Positions 23,723-36,191 of a stretch of DNA of 64,000 nt are shown here, piece by piece (within the stretch, counting starts at the first letter, position 1; each line of letters begins with the position of its first letter). The stretch covers positions 46,063,105-46,127,104 of the forward strand of contig OY829542.1 in NCBI GenBank assembly GCA_963691705.1, written 5' to 3'. The notes under the pieces are model-generated. The model ran no database searches and was not told the origin of the DNA. It worked only from the letters and a program-made list of their open reading frames with translations. The position numbers and the translations under genes are program-made. Origin of the DNA: Viola odorata. Taxonomy: Eukaryota; Streptophyta; Magnoliopsida; Malpighiales; Violaceae.

Positions 23723-23955
23723 AAAGTTAAAATTTAATACGAATAAAATTAGTCTCAAAATGACATCTACTTAATTATACTTAATTAAGTAAGACTTTGA
23801 ACTTTGACCGAGAGAAAGTACAAAAACATTTATCTTCTATAAAGTTAAAATTTAATACGAATAAAATTAGTCTCAAAATGACATCTACTTAATTATACTT
23901 AATTAAGTAAGACTTTGAACTTTGACCGAGAGAAAGTACAAAAACATTTATCTTC
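23723..23955 (+). repeat. Tandem duplication of 118 bp
   Basis: The segment starting aaagttaaaatttaatacg at 23723 is repeated from 23841 to about 23955 with almost no change, so the duplication is recent. Confidence 0.9.
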
Positions 23956-24564
23956 TTTTCGGTTTCTCCTGCTTAGAGGAGGAAGAATTTGATTGGAACA
24001 TTTAGGGAAAGGTTTTACCTTTGGGAGTGCAATGATTTGTGATGGAAACCAAATTGACATTTTCTTGAAAGACAAAAAGTCATGAACGTTAGTGGTTTCC
24101 TTTTCCACCTTTAAATCATGTGAGCGAATAATTAATAATTAATTGTCATTTATTTTAATTAATTAATGGGAAAATGTTTGGTAATTAAGTTGTGGAATGT
24201 TTAATTCAAACGCATAAGTTTCTAAATTGAATTAAGGAATTGGTAAAAGGAGAATTAAGTTGTAAGTGGATAGTACTTTTTACAAAATATGAAAAAAATA
24301 AAATTTCAACTTTAAATCTTCTTATCAATGTCAGAGGATTGAACTGCAAAACAATTCACAATTTCAATACAGGAACCTTAGCCAAAAAGTTTTATTTCTT
24401 TTTCATTTTTAGCAGACTCTTTCATGTAGTAAATTAATTTCGTTCAAACATTAACGTAAAATATAATAATGAAAATTAAATTCGTGGCTGTTTTCCCTTT
24501 ATGACGTGATTTCCTCCCAAAAGAACATTCCTGGTGCAAGTTAAAAGAAAATCAAACAGTAATG

Positions 24565-24707
24565 TAAACTCTTTCTCGAATGTAGTTTTGTATCGTTTGT
24601 ACGTTCGAGAAAAAATAAGGGGTAAAATTGTCTCAAATAGTGAGTCATTCAGTTTTTTTAATATGCGTGTCCAAAATTAAAGCGACGTTTAATTTGGGTC
24701 GGAGGGA
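24565..24707. mobile_element. Degraded copy of the Stowaway-type MITE
   Basis: It shares gtacg-t-cgagaaaaaat, gtctcaaata-tgagtca and ggtcggaggga with the copy at 23356-23588. The left end is lost. Confidence 0.6.
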
Positions 24708-24709
24708 AT

Positions 24710-25934
24710 ATGAATTTACAATATTTATTTGATATAATTATGGAAAAATAGAGACAACAATTGTTGGTGGGTGTGCTTTTTCCATGTTGAATTTTGAATA
24801 CAAGAAATGATGTGGGTTATCTTTTAATCACTGTGGATCTCCCCCAAAAATGGCCATATGATCATTAGGAATCCTCCTAACTTTATTTTGTCACTGTTCA
24901 ATATATATTATTTAACTGCAAATAGCATTTCGTTTGCTATACATGTGGTTTCAAAAACCTAGATGGCCGGACGAGGAATCAAACCAACTTAATTACACTA
25001 TATATGACGTAATCAGCTACGGAACTTGTTTGCAAAATAAGAAGATTAAGTCACTTATAAATACGTCACTACATAAATCATTAAAAAAAAACTTTTTTTT
25101 TTAAATTTTAAATAAAAAGTTAATCTCATTCGAGTATTATTAGCTTGTAAAAGAGCCCGTTTTCTCAAACTTTGGCACTAGGAGACTTTTTACTCAAATT
25201 ATTCTAAGAATATATGTATATATTATTAATCCATTCTATTTCCAATTGAACTTCTAAATGATTAATTTAATTTTTGTGTTCGTAAATTTTTTTCAATAAA
25301 ACCTAGTTCAACATTTAATATTATAGTCCCGTATTCGTAAAGATTTTCAATCAAACTCCCCACATAATTAATTTAGTTATTATATTAAAAAAAATTATCA
25401 ATTAAATTTTTAAATAATTAATTTAATTTTCATATTCATTGAAAAAAATTCAATCAAGCTTAACCCCAGAACATGAGAGCTAAATTGCTACTCCTTATTC
25501 TTTCTCAAATTGCACAACTTTTGGCACATGTTGCAATCATGTTTTGTGCAAGTAGTTGTGGCAAATTGGCATTGTTCCGACCAAGCCATCAACTCATTAA
25601 TTGTACAATCATATAATAATTTAATAAACTAAAAAAATTAAATAATAATTGACCTAAAGGAAAATTAAAGTATAGTACTAATTGAGTTGAGAGCAATGGT
25701 TGAAATTAAGCAAAGGTTTGAAGTTTCCAAGACACTCAATTAGACCTGTGGCCCTCTCATCATGAACTACACCTAAAGTTAATTTCTCACTTTAATTTAA
25801 TTTGTTGCATCAATTAAATGTTTTGTACATGTGTGTTGACTGTGAGGGGAAGCTAAGCTCCCTCCTGCATTTAAATGGTGGTCATGCTAGCTAGTGATAT
25901 GTTGAGAGAGAATTGGGTAATTAACCAAAGAAAG
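24710..25934. other. Upstream region of the MYB gene
   Basis: AT-rich sequence with degenerate repeats of aattaatttaattttt around 25260-25460. No TATA box could be assigned with confidence. Confidence 0.35.
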
Positions 25935-27487
25935 ATGAGCCACCATTGTTGCACCAAACAGAAAGTGAAGAGAGGGTTATGGTCACCTGAAGAAGATGAG
26001 AAGCTTATGAAATATATAGCCATCCATGGCAATGGTTCTTGGAGCTCTGTCCCAAAACTAGCAGGTACTCGATCGATTTTTATTTCGAGTTATTTATTGG
26101 TCGGCAAATGAGTTTGTAGTTCAGTAATATTTACTGTGAAATCTTAAGTTCTAACCTTTAAATTTTGCGTTATCAAAAGAAAAACTAATTATTTATTGGC
26201 TTTTAATCAGTTTATTTCTTTCATGGTGTTTCTCAAATGAAACTAGTAGTTGTTTTGTTGTAGTAGTCCACATGCATAGTAATCGAAACTCTCTTTTTTT
26301 GTTGAAAAAAGTTGATTTATTAATAAATAGGTAGTAAATAATAGTGCACAGAAAGTCATTGCAGCGATGACCCAAAACACAAACACCAAATCCTTATACT
26401 AATTATAGTCCAACCTCGAATACAATTCTGCATTAATTTTCGTATTTATAGATTTCAGGCACCAATAAGGAAAGAGGAGTCCCCACTTTTGAACCAATCA
26501 GATAGACATCCAAAAACTCCATGAATTACACGATTGACATGGCACTGACTCTGCTTAAAGACCACAACATTACGCTCTAATCATATCATCCAACGCTACT
26601 AACTCACTAATAAGTCGAATTAATTTATTCGATATGCTTTGTTTTGTGTATGTTTAGGATTGGAAAGATGTGGGAAGAGTTGCAGATTGAGATGGATAAA
26701 CTACTTGAGACCAGATTTGAAAAAAGGTTCATTTAGTCCGCAAGAGGAGAGGACCATCATTGATATTCATCGAATAGTTGGCAATAGATGGGCTCAAATA
26801 GCTAAGCATTTGCCAGGAAGAACAGACAATGAGGTTAAGAATTTCTGGAACTCAGCCATCAAGAAGAAACTTCTTTCACAAGGAATTGACCCTAACACTC
26901 ACAATCTCCTCCCCAACATTACTAATGATAATAGTAATAATAATAATCACTACTATAATTATAAAATTGCATGCAAATTACCATTACCGTATTCGTCAAG
27001 TTTCCCTAATTTAACTTCACACAAATCGATCAACCCTTTGAATTATATGATAAACCCTAAAGAACTGATCACTAATTCTTCATCTTCATTAATATTACAT
27101 GAAATGCAAAGTAGTAGTTGTGATGAACTGATCCAGATAATAAACCCTAGATTGCAAGCTTCTTCAATGGGGAATCATGTTGCCATATCTTCTTTTGATC
27201 AGTTTGGGTTGATAGATGATGATGATGAGAGGAAAGATAGCATGTGGGGTGGTAGTGGTGGCTATGGTGAGCCTCATGATCAGCTTCTTCAATATTCATC
27301 AACACTGGACGAGATTATAATGGAGCCAGAAAAGAAAGTTGAAGTAATTAGTGAGAAAATTAGGAATAATCTTCTTGATTATAAGATTAGTGGTGGGCAG
27401 AGTTTGAATCATCATCCTCAAAATAACTTTGATTTTGATTTTGTGGAGTCTATATATACTTCGAATGCCTTGTGGCATATGTTGTAA
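25935..27487 (+). CDS. R2R3-MYB transcription factor
   Basis: Two exons, 25935-26064 and 26658-27487, encode 319 residues. The ATG at 25935 is preferred over an in-frame ATG 20 codons upstream, because the protein then starts M-S-H-H-C-C, close to the M-G-H-H-C-C start of related MYBs. R2 (about residues 13-63) carries W-S-P-E-E-D-E-K-L and [10 protein letters not shown]3 (about 64-117) has the usual Phe in place of the first Trp and ends N-E-V-K-N-F-W-N-S. The tail is Asn-, Ser- and Asp-rich with no domain I recognise. Most R2R3-MYBs have a second intron within R3, and it is absent here. The DNA-binding region resembles the MYB103/MYB26-like clades that act in anther and secondary-wall development, but subgroup and function are not certain. 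All frames and splice sites are intact. Confidence 0.92.
26065..26657 (+). other. Intron of the MYB gene
   Basis: Donor GTACTC at 26065 and acceptor tgtttag ending at 26657. It is phase 1, at the position typical for the first R2R3-MYB intron. Nothing else is recognised inside. Confidence 0.9.
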
Positions 27488-27494
27488 TTTTAGT

Positions 27495-28480
27495 GCTAGT
27501 TTTTCCTTCGACCAACTTTGCATGGGATTCATAGGGTTTAATTTGCATGATATATAAGAATGTATTTCTTTTATTATTAGTTTGCTTTTCCAAAAAAAAA
27601 TTGATTTTAAAAAGAATGGTTTTTTACTACAAATATGTGTAGATTAATCTTTTTCTCACTTCTAAACAAAGAAAATTAATATGTTTTTATTCTTACAAGT
27701 TGAAGATCTATCAAGGAAATAAGGTGGGGAAATGGCAGAGGAAACAAGATCATGCACTGATCGACTGACTGCTTAAAAATCCTCTAAAGTCCAAAAGTCA
27801 AGCCTATCAACAACAACAAAAAGCCCAAAAGTCAACAAAGAAACAGGCCCAAACAACAAAACAAGAGCCCAATATAAGGCCTAAGATACTAAAATCCCCC
27901 CGTGCTAAAGTAATTCCTGTTTTCACAAACCCTAATCTAGCATTTCTTTTAATTTTAAGTTTAGAAATTCCATTCCTAACAATACCATAATTTGAAATAA
28001 GTTTAAAACTTTTATTCTTAACGATCACATAATTCGTGATTGAATTAATAAATTTTTTTCCAAAAATGGTCAAATCCACAACTTATATTGTAAAAAAAAT
28101 ACGGGTTTAATTTACCAATTGAGCTATGAAATTTATTTTTACAGTAAAAAGAATTACAATTTCACATTAAAAAAATCGACTTACAATATCATTTTTTTTT
28201 GGAAAACGAAAAATTATTGTTCTAATATGTGTTTAAAGAAAACATGGAAATTAATTTGTAAAATGAAGGAGGAAACTACAGGCACGATAATGTTTGGCAT
28301 TCCAAGTTGGGTTATGTTGGGTTGGGTTGAATTGGAAAAGCCATACTTGAGTGTTTGGGGTTAAGGGTTGAAACCAGCTTTTTAGAAAGCTGGCTTCCTA
28401 ATCCCTTGAAAAATCAAGGGAAAGGCCAACGCAATATTTCCCTCCAGCAGCCAACGCTGCGTTCCAATCCGTGCGGGAAG
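27495..28480. other. Intergenic, no gene seen
   Basis: AT-rich, including a gcccaa-rich segment around 27820-27880. Confidence 0.4.
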
Positions 28481-29110
28481 CTGGATAAATAATTGAAGTG
28501 GACAAAAATGTTGGAATCATGATCACTTATTTACAAAAAAACCACCTATATAAACAAAACATTCTCCTTCGTTCCTTTCATTCACACATTTCTCATCTCT
28601 GCATAACCCTAGAAAATCCTTTCTCCTCCACAATCGTCCACCATCAACTCCAAACAACTTCTCCTCCTGCACTTGTCTTCATGGTCGAATCTCTACTGCC
28701 ACTTCAACAAATACCCAGATACAAAAACATCTCATCTTTTCCTTCGATTATTTGTTTCTGTTCTTTCGTGTTCCATTAAAGGTAGGGCTTTTATGTTAAT
28801 TTGTTTAATTTTTTGTGGTTTCTCTTGTTGTTTAATCAACTTAATTTGTGAGTTACCTGGTCTTAATTTGTTTGTTGGTTTTTAATTTTGTGGCTTGCAG
28901 TCTTCATATCCATCGCTTCTTTCTTTCTGCCCTCTCAATTAAGGTACCTCTCTGTTCTGTATTTTATACATTCTTCATGGATTGATCTGTTGGCGATTGT
29001 TATGTTTCCTATTTATGCAGTACTATTACTGCTCCTATCACTGCATGTTGTATTTGTGGTATTAAAATTACCCTGTTTGGCTTTGCCTGGTGCTTCAATT
29101 TTGTAGCCTT
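28480..29110 (+). other. Promoter and leader-like segment, possibly remains of a gene 5' end
   Basis: TATATAAAC near 28547 is followed by CT-rich leader-like sequence. Splice-like junctions occur (attaaag|gtaggg near 28782, ttgcag|tcttc near 28900, attaag|gtacc near 28942, tgcag|tac near 29020). No coding frame continues through them. It could be the leader of the broken MATE gene that follows. Confidence 0.25.
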
Positions 29111-29498
29111 TCTAGCCCAACCATTACTAATAAGACTTTACCACGTCGTCTTCGTGGCTGAATTCCTGGGGCTAGGTATCTGATTTATTTTTGGATATTT
29201 CTTTCTTTCCTTGCTGCTGTGCTGTCCTTGTGGCTTGCTGTTGTGCTGTCCCCCCTTCCATGTGTTTGTCCTAGGTGTGATTAGAGTCGTGTAGTGGGTT
29301 GGGTTTGCAGCTGAGGTAGTGCAGCGCTGGTGGAGGCCGTGTGTGGCTTGTGGTTTCTAGTCTGTGTTTATACAAAGAGTGTTGTTTCTTGCTTTACCTT
29401 AAGGCTACTTTTTTTAACTATGCTTAATGTCGATAGCAAGCAAGTTCTGTATATCAATTCTTGAATCTCCTTGTTGAAATTTGCTTTTCTGCAAACAG

Positions 29499-30107
29499 AA
29501 TGGAATGGCGAGCGCGCTGGAGACTTCAGTCCTATCCGTATGGTATGATCTTTGCTAGTTTTCACTTTTAGAAAAATGCCTAAATGATGGTAAATATTTA
29601 CATGTAGTTCTGATTTCTTATTATTATCCATTGTTCTAAACAGCCTTACAACAATTTCAACTATGTACTCAATACCATTTGGTCTAAGTGCTGCAGTCAG
29701 GTTTGCTTCAGTACACAAATACTCTTTAACACAACACAAGAAAGTGCCAAATTCCTCAACTCTGCTCCTATTTATGTAGCACGAGAGTCTCGAACGAATT
29801 GGGAGGTGGAAAACCACAAGCAGCAAAAGTAGCAGTCTACGCTGTGATGTTTCTGGCAATAGCAGAGTTAATTTTGGTGAGCGGAACCCTCTTCGCGACT
29901 CGATCCATTTTTGGTTACACATTTAGCAATGAGAAAGAAGTTGTGGACTATGTCTCCTCAATGGCTCCTTTGGTTTGCCTGTCTGTCATAATAGATGGCT
30001 TACAGGGTGTCCTTCGAACGAGGAGTTCAGTAGAAGAAGAAATCAGAGAGCAAATTTTGTGTTTTCTGCAGTTTGTTGTTGTATTTCAGAGAAAATGTTG
30101 CTCAAAA
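29499..30107 (+). pseudogene. DETOXIFICATION/MATE efflux transporter, internally deleted and truncated
   Basis: Three exon pieces (29499-29542, 29644-29700, from 29780) have correct GT-AG junctions and phases. They match the C-terminal half of plant MATE antiporters, including TRVSNELGGGKPQAAK and FSNEKEVVDY. The first piece is chimeric: it starts with the early-protein motif NGMASALET and continues directly with SVLSV, which belongs much later. The sequence between two L-E-T sites has been deleted. After LQGVL (about 30012) the frame leaves the family and stops at 30107. Plant MATE proteins export metabolites or toxins in exchange for protons and need 12 membrane helices, most of which are missing. 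Confidence 0.85.
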
Positions 30108-30149
30108 TAATGAGGGGGGAGAGCTGTATTTCTTCTTTAGACTGATCTA

Positions 30150-30978
30150 ATTAAGGCCCTGTTTGTTTGGGATGTGATATATTTTTGGCATTTATCAAGA
30201 TTTGTGTTCTTAGTGTAAAGAAATGAAAGAAAATGCAAACAGATCGACGTCCTTGAACAAACTCATTGCTTGTGATCCACTTCACAAATTTGGGCATTTT
30301 AAATTGTATTAGGGATGGCATAATCACATACTTTAATAAACTTTTTAATATTGTTATAAATAAAATGTTAATTATTTGTTTAGAAAAAAGATTGATTTAA
30401 ATAATGTAAATAAATAACATTAAAAATGACTTATGCCTTTAATAAATATTATTGATGTATTTGCATAAAAAAGTAACTCAATAGGTAATAAATTAATGAT
30501 AAATAGGTAATTGTGATTTTATATATATAAAATTTTAAAATAATGCTCAATATTTAACTTTATTTAATATATTGTTAATTATTTGTTTAAAGAAATAGAT
30601 TGATTTAAATAATCTATATATATACTAAAAAATATTAATTTTAATGCTTAAAATAAATTGTGTCTTTTATAGTTAAAAGGTTAAAATTGCAACTTTTAGA
30701 AAATCATAGTTAAATTATTTGTTTAAAAAAAAAGATTGAATTAAATAATATAAATAAATAACACTAAAATAACTTATGCCCTTTATAGTCATTTTACACT
30801 CAAACCATAGTTCTAAAAACAGTGTTTATCAAATACCAAAAACAACTTCTCGTTCCCCACAGAACTTTTAAAAAATATTTACCAAACAACATACTAGCTT
30901 TTACAGAAGTGTTTTTGCCGCAACACTTTTACCACGGCACTTTTCGGACTAGAACCGGAACGCCAAACAGACCCTACA
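30150..30978. mobile_element. MITE-like element, GTTTGGC family, copy 2
   Basis: The left end ggccctgtttgtttggg and the right end (reversed) gggtctgtttggcgttccgg are inverted. The right end matches the copy at 20930-21110. The interior is AT-rich and non-coding. It ends about 190 bp before the DCAF4-like start codon, so it may contribute to that promoter. Confidence 0.5.
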
Positions 30979-31170
30979 AGATTCAGTTACACGTCAGTTG
31001 CCACCGTTACCACACGACATGACCAGTGCTCTCTACTCTCCCGCCGCTGCTGCTGCTTCTTCTCCTCTCCTCAAACCAAAACCATCGTTTGACCTCCTTG
31101 TCTTTAATACGAGATAGAAGCAACATCACCATAAGCGTTCTCTTTCATATTTTCTGCAAAATTAAAAATT

Positions 31171-34100
31171 ATGCCACAAGGTTGTCTTCTCTCAGTCTCT
31201 ATTCCATTCCTTCTTTCGATTTGATGGTAAATTTGTAATGTAAAATTTGTGTTGCAGAGCTTCCTGGGTTTTATTATGATGCGGAGAAGAACCGGTATTT
31301 CCCCCTCAAGGGCCCTATTCCGGGGAGTCAACGCTCTCGAGCTTCTTCTTCAACTTCCAATCCTCAAAAGCCATCTTTCAAGCATACCCAGGTCAGTGAA
31401 TTTTGTGATATGAATGCTAGGTGTTCGGAGAAATTCCTCAGTTTGTTATCAAGTGATAAAAGAAAGATTCTTTTTTGCTTATTTAGTTCCTGTGCAATGT
31501 AAAATTCTTGTCTTAGGAAATCACAGATTTGATGGGTGTAAGAAACATTCTCGTTCCACTTGACTTCGTTTGTCTTGTCATCTTCATATTGCATAATATA
31601 GTCTCCATGAATTCATGGTTCTTGTGTAAATAAAGATGATTTCATGGTCATAGTCTTTCGTTTTTTAGCCTAAAAGGATGCCAATGTTTTAGAGTTCTGT
31701 TACTATGTCAATCTTCATAATAAGAACTGTTGTGCTGCTTGGATTTTATATAAGCTTTTAATTCTAGCTTTGCCTCGGTATTCAGCTTATGTCATTACTT
31801 TTCATCACAGGCAGCCGATATTAGTCAGAAAACTAGAGTTAGAATTTCTAAGCTGCTCCAGGGGAGGGAGTTGTATGGAAAGGTAACAGCTTTCAATAAA
31901 GGAAAGTGCAATTTCATGGAAGAAGTCCTGAAGATACGAGCATCTGAGCCTGTGGTATGCTGATTGTTTATGCTTACTTGAATTTTAGTCAGCAATTTTT
32001 TTTGTTTGTTTCAGGAGCTTTTACAATTTCTCCACACTCTTGGTGTTGTTTTTTGTTGAATTCACTTTTTCCGTTCTTTCTATGCTATTTTGTGTCATTA
32101 TTCTTATATTTGATTCATGGAAGGTTTGGAAGTATCAACATACCAAAACGATAGGCGATGGCGCTTTGGAACTGATACATGTTGATAAAAACACCCTTGA
32201 GGGTCAATCTGCGGTGGATGTTCTGGTGTCAGGCGGTGTTAATGGTTACTTGAGGTATAATTTGAGTTGTGATCTATTTCATTTTTGCTACCACCGGCTC
32301 AGATCAACGCAGGATCTGTTAGACTTTGGTAGCCATTTTCATGCATTTTAGTTTCTAGATGATGCTTTCTTCTTCTTTTCCTTCCCTTATTGTTCGTCTA
32401 TGAGACCAAAGTAAATCAACCTTGTTGTTGGTCATGCTACGTCTTATATACGAAGGAGGTAAAAGATTATCAAGCTATGCACATGGTTCATACTACCAAT
32501 TTACATTTTTCCTTGTCCTTTATTCAACTATAATCCTTCTTGTAGTTCTTTCAAAATCAGTCCATGATTTCATTCAAGAGTTCATTACCAGCTCTTCCTT
32601 TTGAAGTTTGGTGCTATCGCAGTTTTTTTGAAGTCGGGAAAGTTGGACAACGTTTTGATAATGATGGGATAAAATGCCTTCCAGATCGTGTATGGCCTGT
32701 CAATGAAGAAGACAACACTGAGTGTTGCAAAGCCCCAGGGCATATTTGGAGAGCTGCAGGAGTTCCACTGGAAATGCCCTCAAGCATATCTTGCATAAAG
32801 TTGTGCGGTCGGCACTCTCCTTCTGTTGACAGTGGTTTTAATAACCAGCGAGCCCTGTATCCATTCCTGGTGTCAGTTTTTATATGACTTTACACTTTTT
32901 TGTCCAAGCGTGCTTAGTTTGAGTAAGAACTTGTTGTTAAATGCTCATTCATTGTAGCTTGTTTAACATATCTCTGACTTCTAGTTTCTAGGGATCAGTT
33001 TGTCTCTAACAAATCAACATTTGATGCTGTTTGTGGCTTATGCTAGTCTGAGTTCACCATGCTGTAAATGTAAATGGGATAAATAGTTAGCACCTTTCCT
33101 CCGTCTTGAGGGCATTCATGTGTCTTCTGTGAAAATTTTGGGCCTATATGGAGTAATTCCTTACACACTTACCATGGGTTTTCTTTTGTATGGATAATGA
33201 AATCTATTCTGTGACCATGTTTCCTTAATATAAGAAAACAGGATAACTACCCTCGGAGGATCTGTTTGCATTCTGAATCTCATGGGAGCATTTGATTTCA
33301 ATTCAATTACCAGCATGAGGCGAAGTATGCATGAGGTTGCTTCTTTCAGTTGCACCATTTGGACAGCAGACTGCAATCCCAATGCTAGCCAAGTAGTGAT
33401 TGGTAGGTAAACTGTTCCTTTTTGTTTACTACGTTCATTGTATTACATTGGTCTTGAAATTTTGTTTGAAATATTTTCCTTTCTATTCTAGACTTAGCCT
33501 GTTGGTCTAGTTAAATTTAATGGGCAAACTTTAAGTCACATGGGGTTACATGTTATTTGAATTAATTATTATTCTGCATATAATTTCTGTTTTATTTTTG
33601 AAAAAAAAAATTACCAAAATAAAATAAATGGAGCAGCCCCTATCCCTTTTTCTTACTTAAGCTAAATCCCATTAGTTTGGTTCACTTCTCTGTTGGGCAG
33701 AAGGACTAAGCTAAACAAGCGGTTATACCACTAGAAAACCATACGGCTGGGTTATTATAGATGGTTTATCTTATCATCGAAAATGAGGAGTCGTCGCATA
33801 AATGCGGATATCCATTTCTGATTTTTTAAAGCTGACTGTATCTTATTAATAAAAAAGAGGCACACAAGCTGTACTACTCCCTCCTGAAACACAAGTGCAA
33901 ACCACCGGAAGGGACACCATCCCAAAAATTAAACAGAAAGACATAACCATCCATATCTGCTTGTTGCAGGAACAAATCGTGGAGCTGCCTTGGTTAGTAT
34001 GGAAACAGGAGCAGCAACATGGGTGTGTCAAAGCAAAAGTGATGTGTTGGCACAGACATTTGATCAGTCGGTAATATTCCCATTACTTGTGACTCCTAGG

Positions 34101-35504
34101 GCTAGGTTTATTCAGTTTCATGGTCATCTGGATATGCCTATAATTTTATTTGAATAATCGAAGTGTTATTTTCACAGGCAAATATGAACGATTTCTGTGT
34201 TTTACTGTACTTTATAATAAATTGTGGTTATCAAAGTTGATCTGCCTGACTTTACTTTTTACTGCAGGGGAATACTGTCTTATGTGGACTAAGGAACGGA
34301 GCAATTGTATCTGTTGATATTCGTGAGAATTCTAACAGACTTATCAAACACATGATACCTTATTCACCAATGGGCAGAAAACGCCAAAATTCTGGTAAAA
34401 AATGGTTTGAGGTATTACCACTTTTTTACAAATTGTAATATGCTCGACAACAAAGTTTGTTAACGTCTTTCAAGTATGGAAGTTCTTTATGCAATTCTTG
34501 TACCATATTAGAGATTCAATGTAAGGAACATGTTGTTTTGCAGGTCAAAGGAAATATACATCCCTCTAGTACCACTTATATGCCTTCATCTGTATGCAGG
34601 TTGGTGGTCCTTAGAACATTTAATTAATTGGATTACATTTTATGTTATGCTTCTCAATTTCTATTAACTTCTGCTATTGTTTGAATATCCAGTTTGGTAT
34701 CACTTCAGTCATACGACCAGTACTTCTTGGCCAGCTCCATGGATGGTTCGGTTAGTGTTCTTCCTTTTGTAAATCTTTTGTCCATGCCTTTTTCAAAAAA
34801 GAGGAAAGAATTCATATCAAAGCATCACGTTCCAAAGTTTATAAGTGAGGATAGAGATGTTGACTGCATGATTTTCCTTGCATTTATCTATAACATTTTG
34901 AGATTAATTTCCTATCCTTTTAAGTTTTTCTTGCAGGCTTTAAACATTGATAATAAAAGCGAGGGAACTTGTATGATCCTCTTTCTTTAAATTTGCAGAT
35001 TAAGCTCTATGATCATCGCATGATAAAAAGAGGTTCTGTGCAATCGTATGAAAGGCATGTGAACTCTCACACCCGTTTGCAACTTGAAGTTGATCACTCA
35101 GAAAGGTTTCTTATGTCAGGTATGTACTGTTTCAATTCATGCTATATACTTTTCGAGGGTTCCTTTATTAAACATGGTCTGCAACACATTTCTTAGGTGG
35201 AGAGGACTGTTTTCTGCGGGTTTGGAGCATCAAGTCTGGGAAGCTGCTCTTTGCGGAGAAGTTTTCAGATTCAATCCTTTCAACTGTGTGCAGTCGAAAA
35301 TCTGAAAGTTTGTAAATTCATCCCACACCTGTCCTTTTCTTGCAGATACTATTTGACTTGCTTTGTTTTCCTTAAATCAGAACCTAAGTATTGAATCTCT
35401 CATCAGGGTTTTCAAGAGCACCGGATCATGGGCACTACGATACATGCAATTGGGAGACATGGTTTGGATCGAGGGAGGGACTGTTTTCCGTGCGATGGCC
35501 ATGA
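31171..35504 (+). CDS. DCAF4: DCAF4-like WD40-repeat protein (CUL4-DDB1 substrate receptor family)
   Basis: Thirteen exons give 505 residues: 31171-31180, 31258-31391, 31811-31954, 32124-32254, 32623-32871, 33242-33402, 33970-34070, 34268-34411, 34544-34599, 34693-34750, 34999-35119, 35197-35307 and 35407-35504. Every junction is GT-AG and all phases agree, which supports an intact gene. The first exon has only ten coding bases, and the protein starts M-P-Q then ELPGFYYDAEKNRYFPLKGP, the N-terminal signature of DCAF4/WDR21 proteins. Exons 6-13 encode WD40 blades, such as SYDQYFLASSMDGS and IKLYDH. The last exon encodes WETWFGSREGLFSVRWP and the stop. DCAF4 proteins are thought to dock substrates to CUL4-DDB1 ubiquitin ligases. 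The exon 4/5 junction, which gives S-F-F-E, is the least certain. Confidence 0.88.
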
Positions 35505-35529
35505 GTGAGTCATCTATCTTTCTTAACTA

Positions 35530-35700
35530 ACATGTGCAATTGCATAGTAGATGTTGTGCGGCTGACTTTAGATTCTACAGTGTAAGAAAATCCTTTTAAC
35601 TAAGCAATGCAAGTGCTAGAATCTTTGTGAAAATACCAACAAGTAGCTAGGTAGACAAATCTTGGTAACACCAATTGCGACATTATTGATTGTCGTCGGG
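35530..35700 (+). repeat. Duplicated upstream segment of the cyclotide-like locus, copy 1
   Basis: The segment with taggtagacaaatcttgg and actttagattctac resembles 38945-39035 (same strand). Its right part also matches the reverse complement of about 41830-41905. All three lie near the cyclotide-like genes. Confidence 0.6.
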
Positions 35701-36191
35701 TTACAAATTTCATATAAAAAATTATTGTTTCACCAAAGATCCAATGGTCAAAACTATTTCTAGCTGAAGAATTAAATTATGTACTTTTTTGACAGAAAGC
35801 AGTTTCAGCCATTGAATCCGTGTTGAGAAAAATCAAAACTCAGTTCCAAACAGACCAGCATGTATAAGCTTATGCTATAAGACTGCATATTATTCCATAA
35901 GTTGTATGTTTAATAAGAACAAGGAGACAATTGCTCCCCTTATAGAATCATTAATAATGTTTTTGTCCTTGTCCATATGTATTGAAGATGACATCAATTG
36001 CCAAAATGAATATTGATTCCTTAGCATATTTCACAAGTTTCGATGAATGCCGCCATTAGCATATTCTTATTACTAATTCTACTTCCTCGTAGTATAGATT
36101 ATGAATTGAGTTGTGAAAGAGGCAAAGAAAACAAAGCTACTTATACATACTTGTATAGAACTAACCATTAATCAAGCAATTATTCTTAGCA

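Noticed and set aside
29368..29922. Minus-strand frame of 184 codons
   Set aside because: It is antisense to the MATE exons, which have correct splice sites and family motifs.
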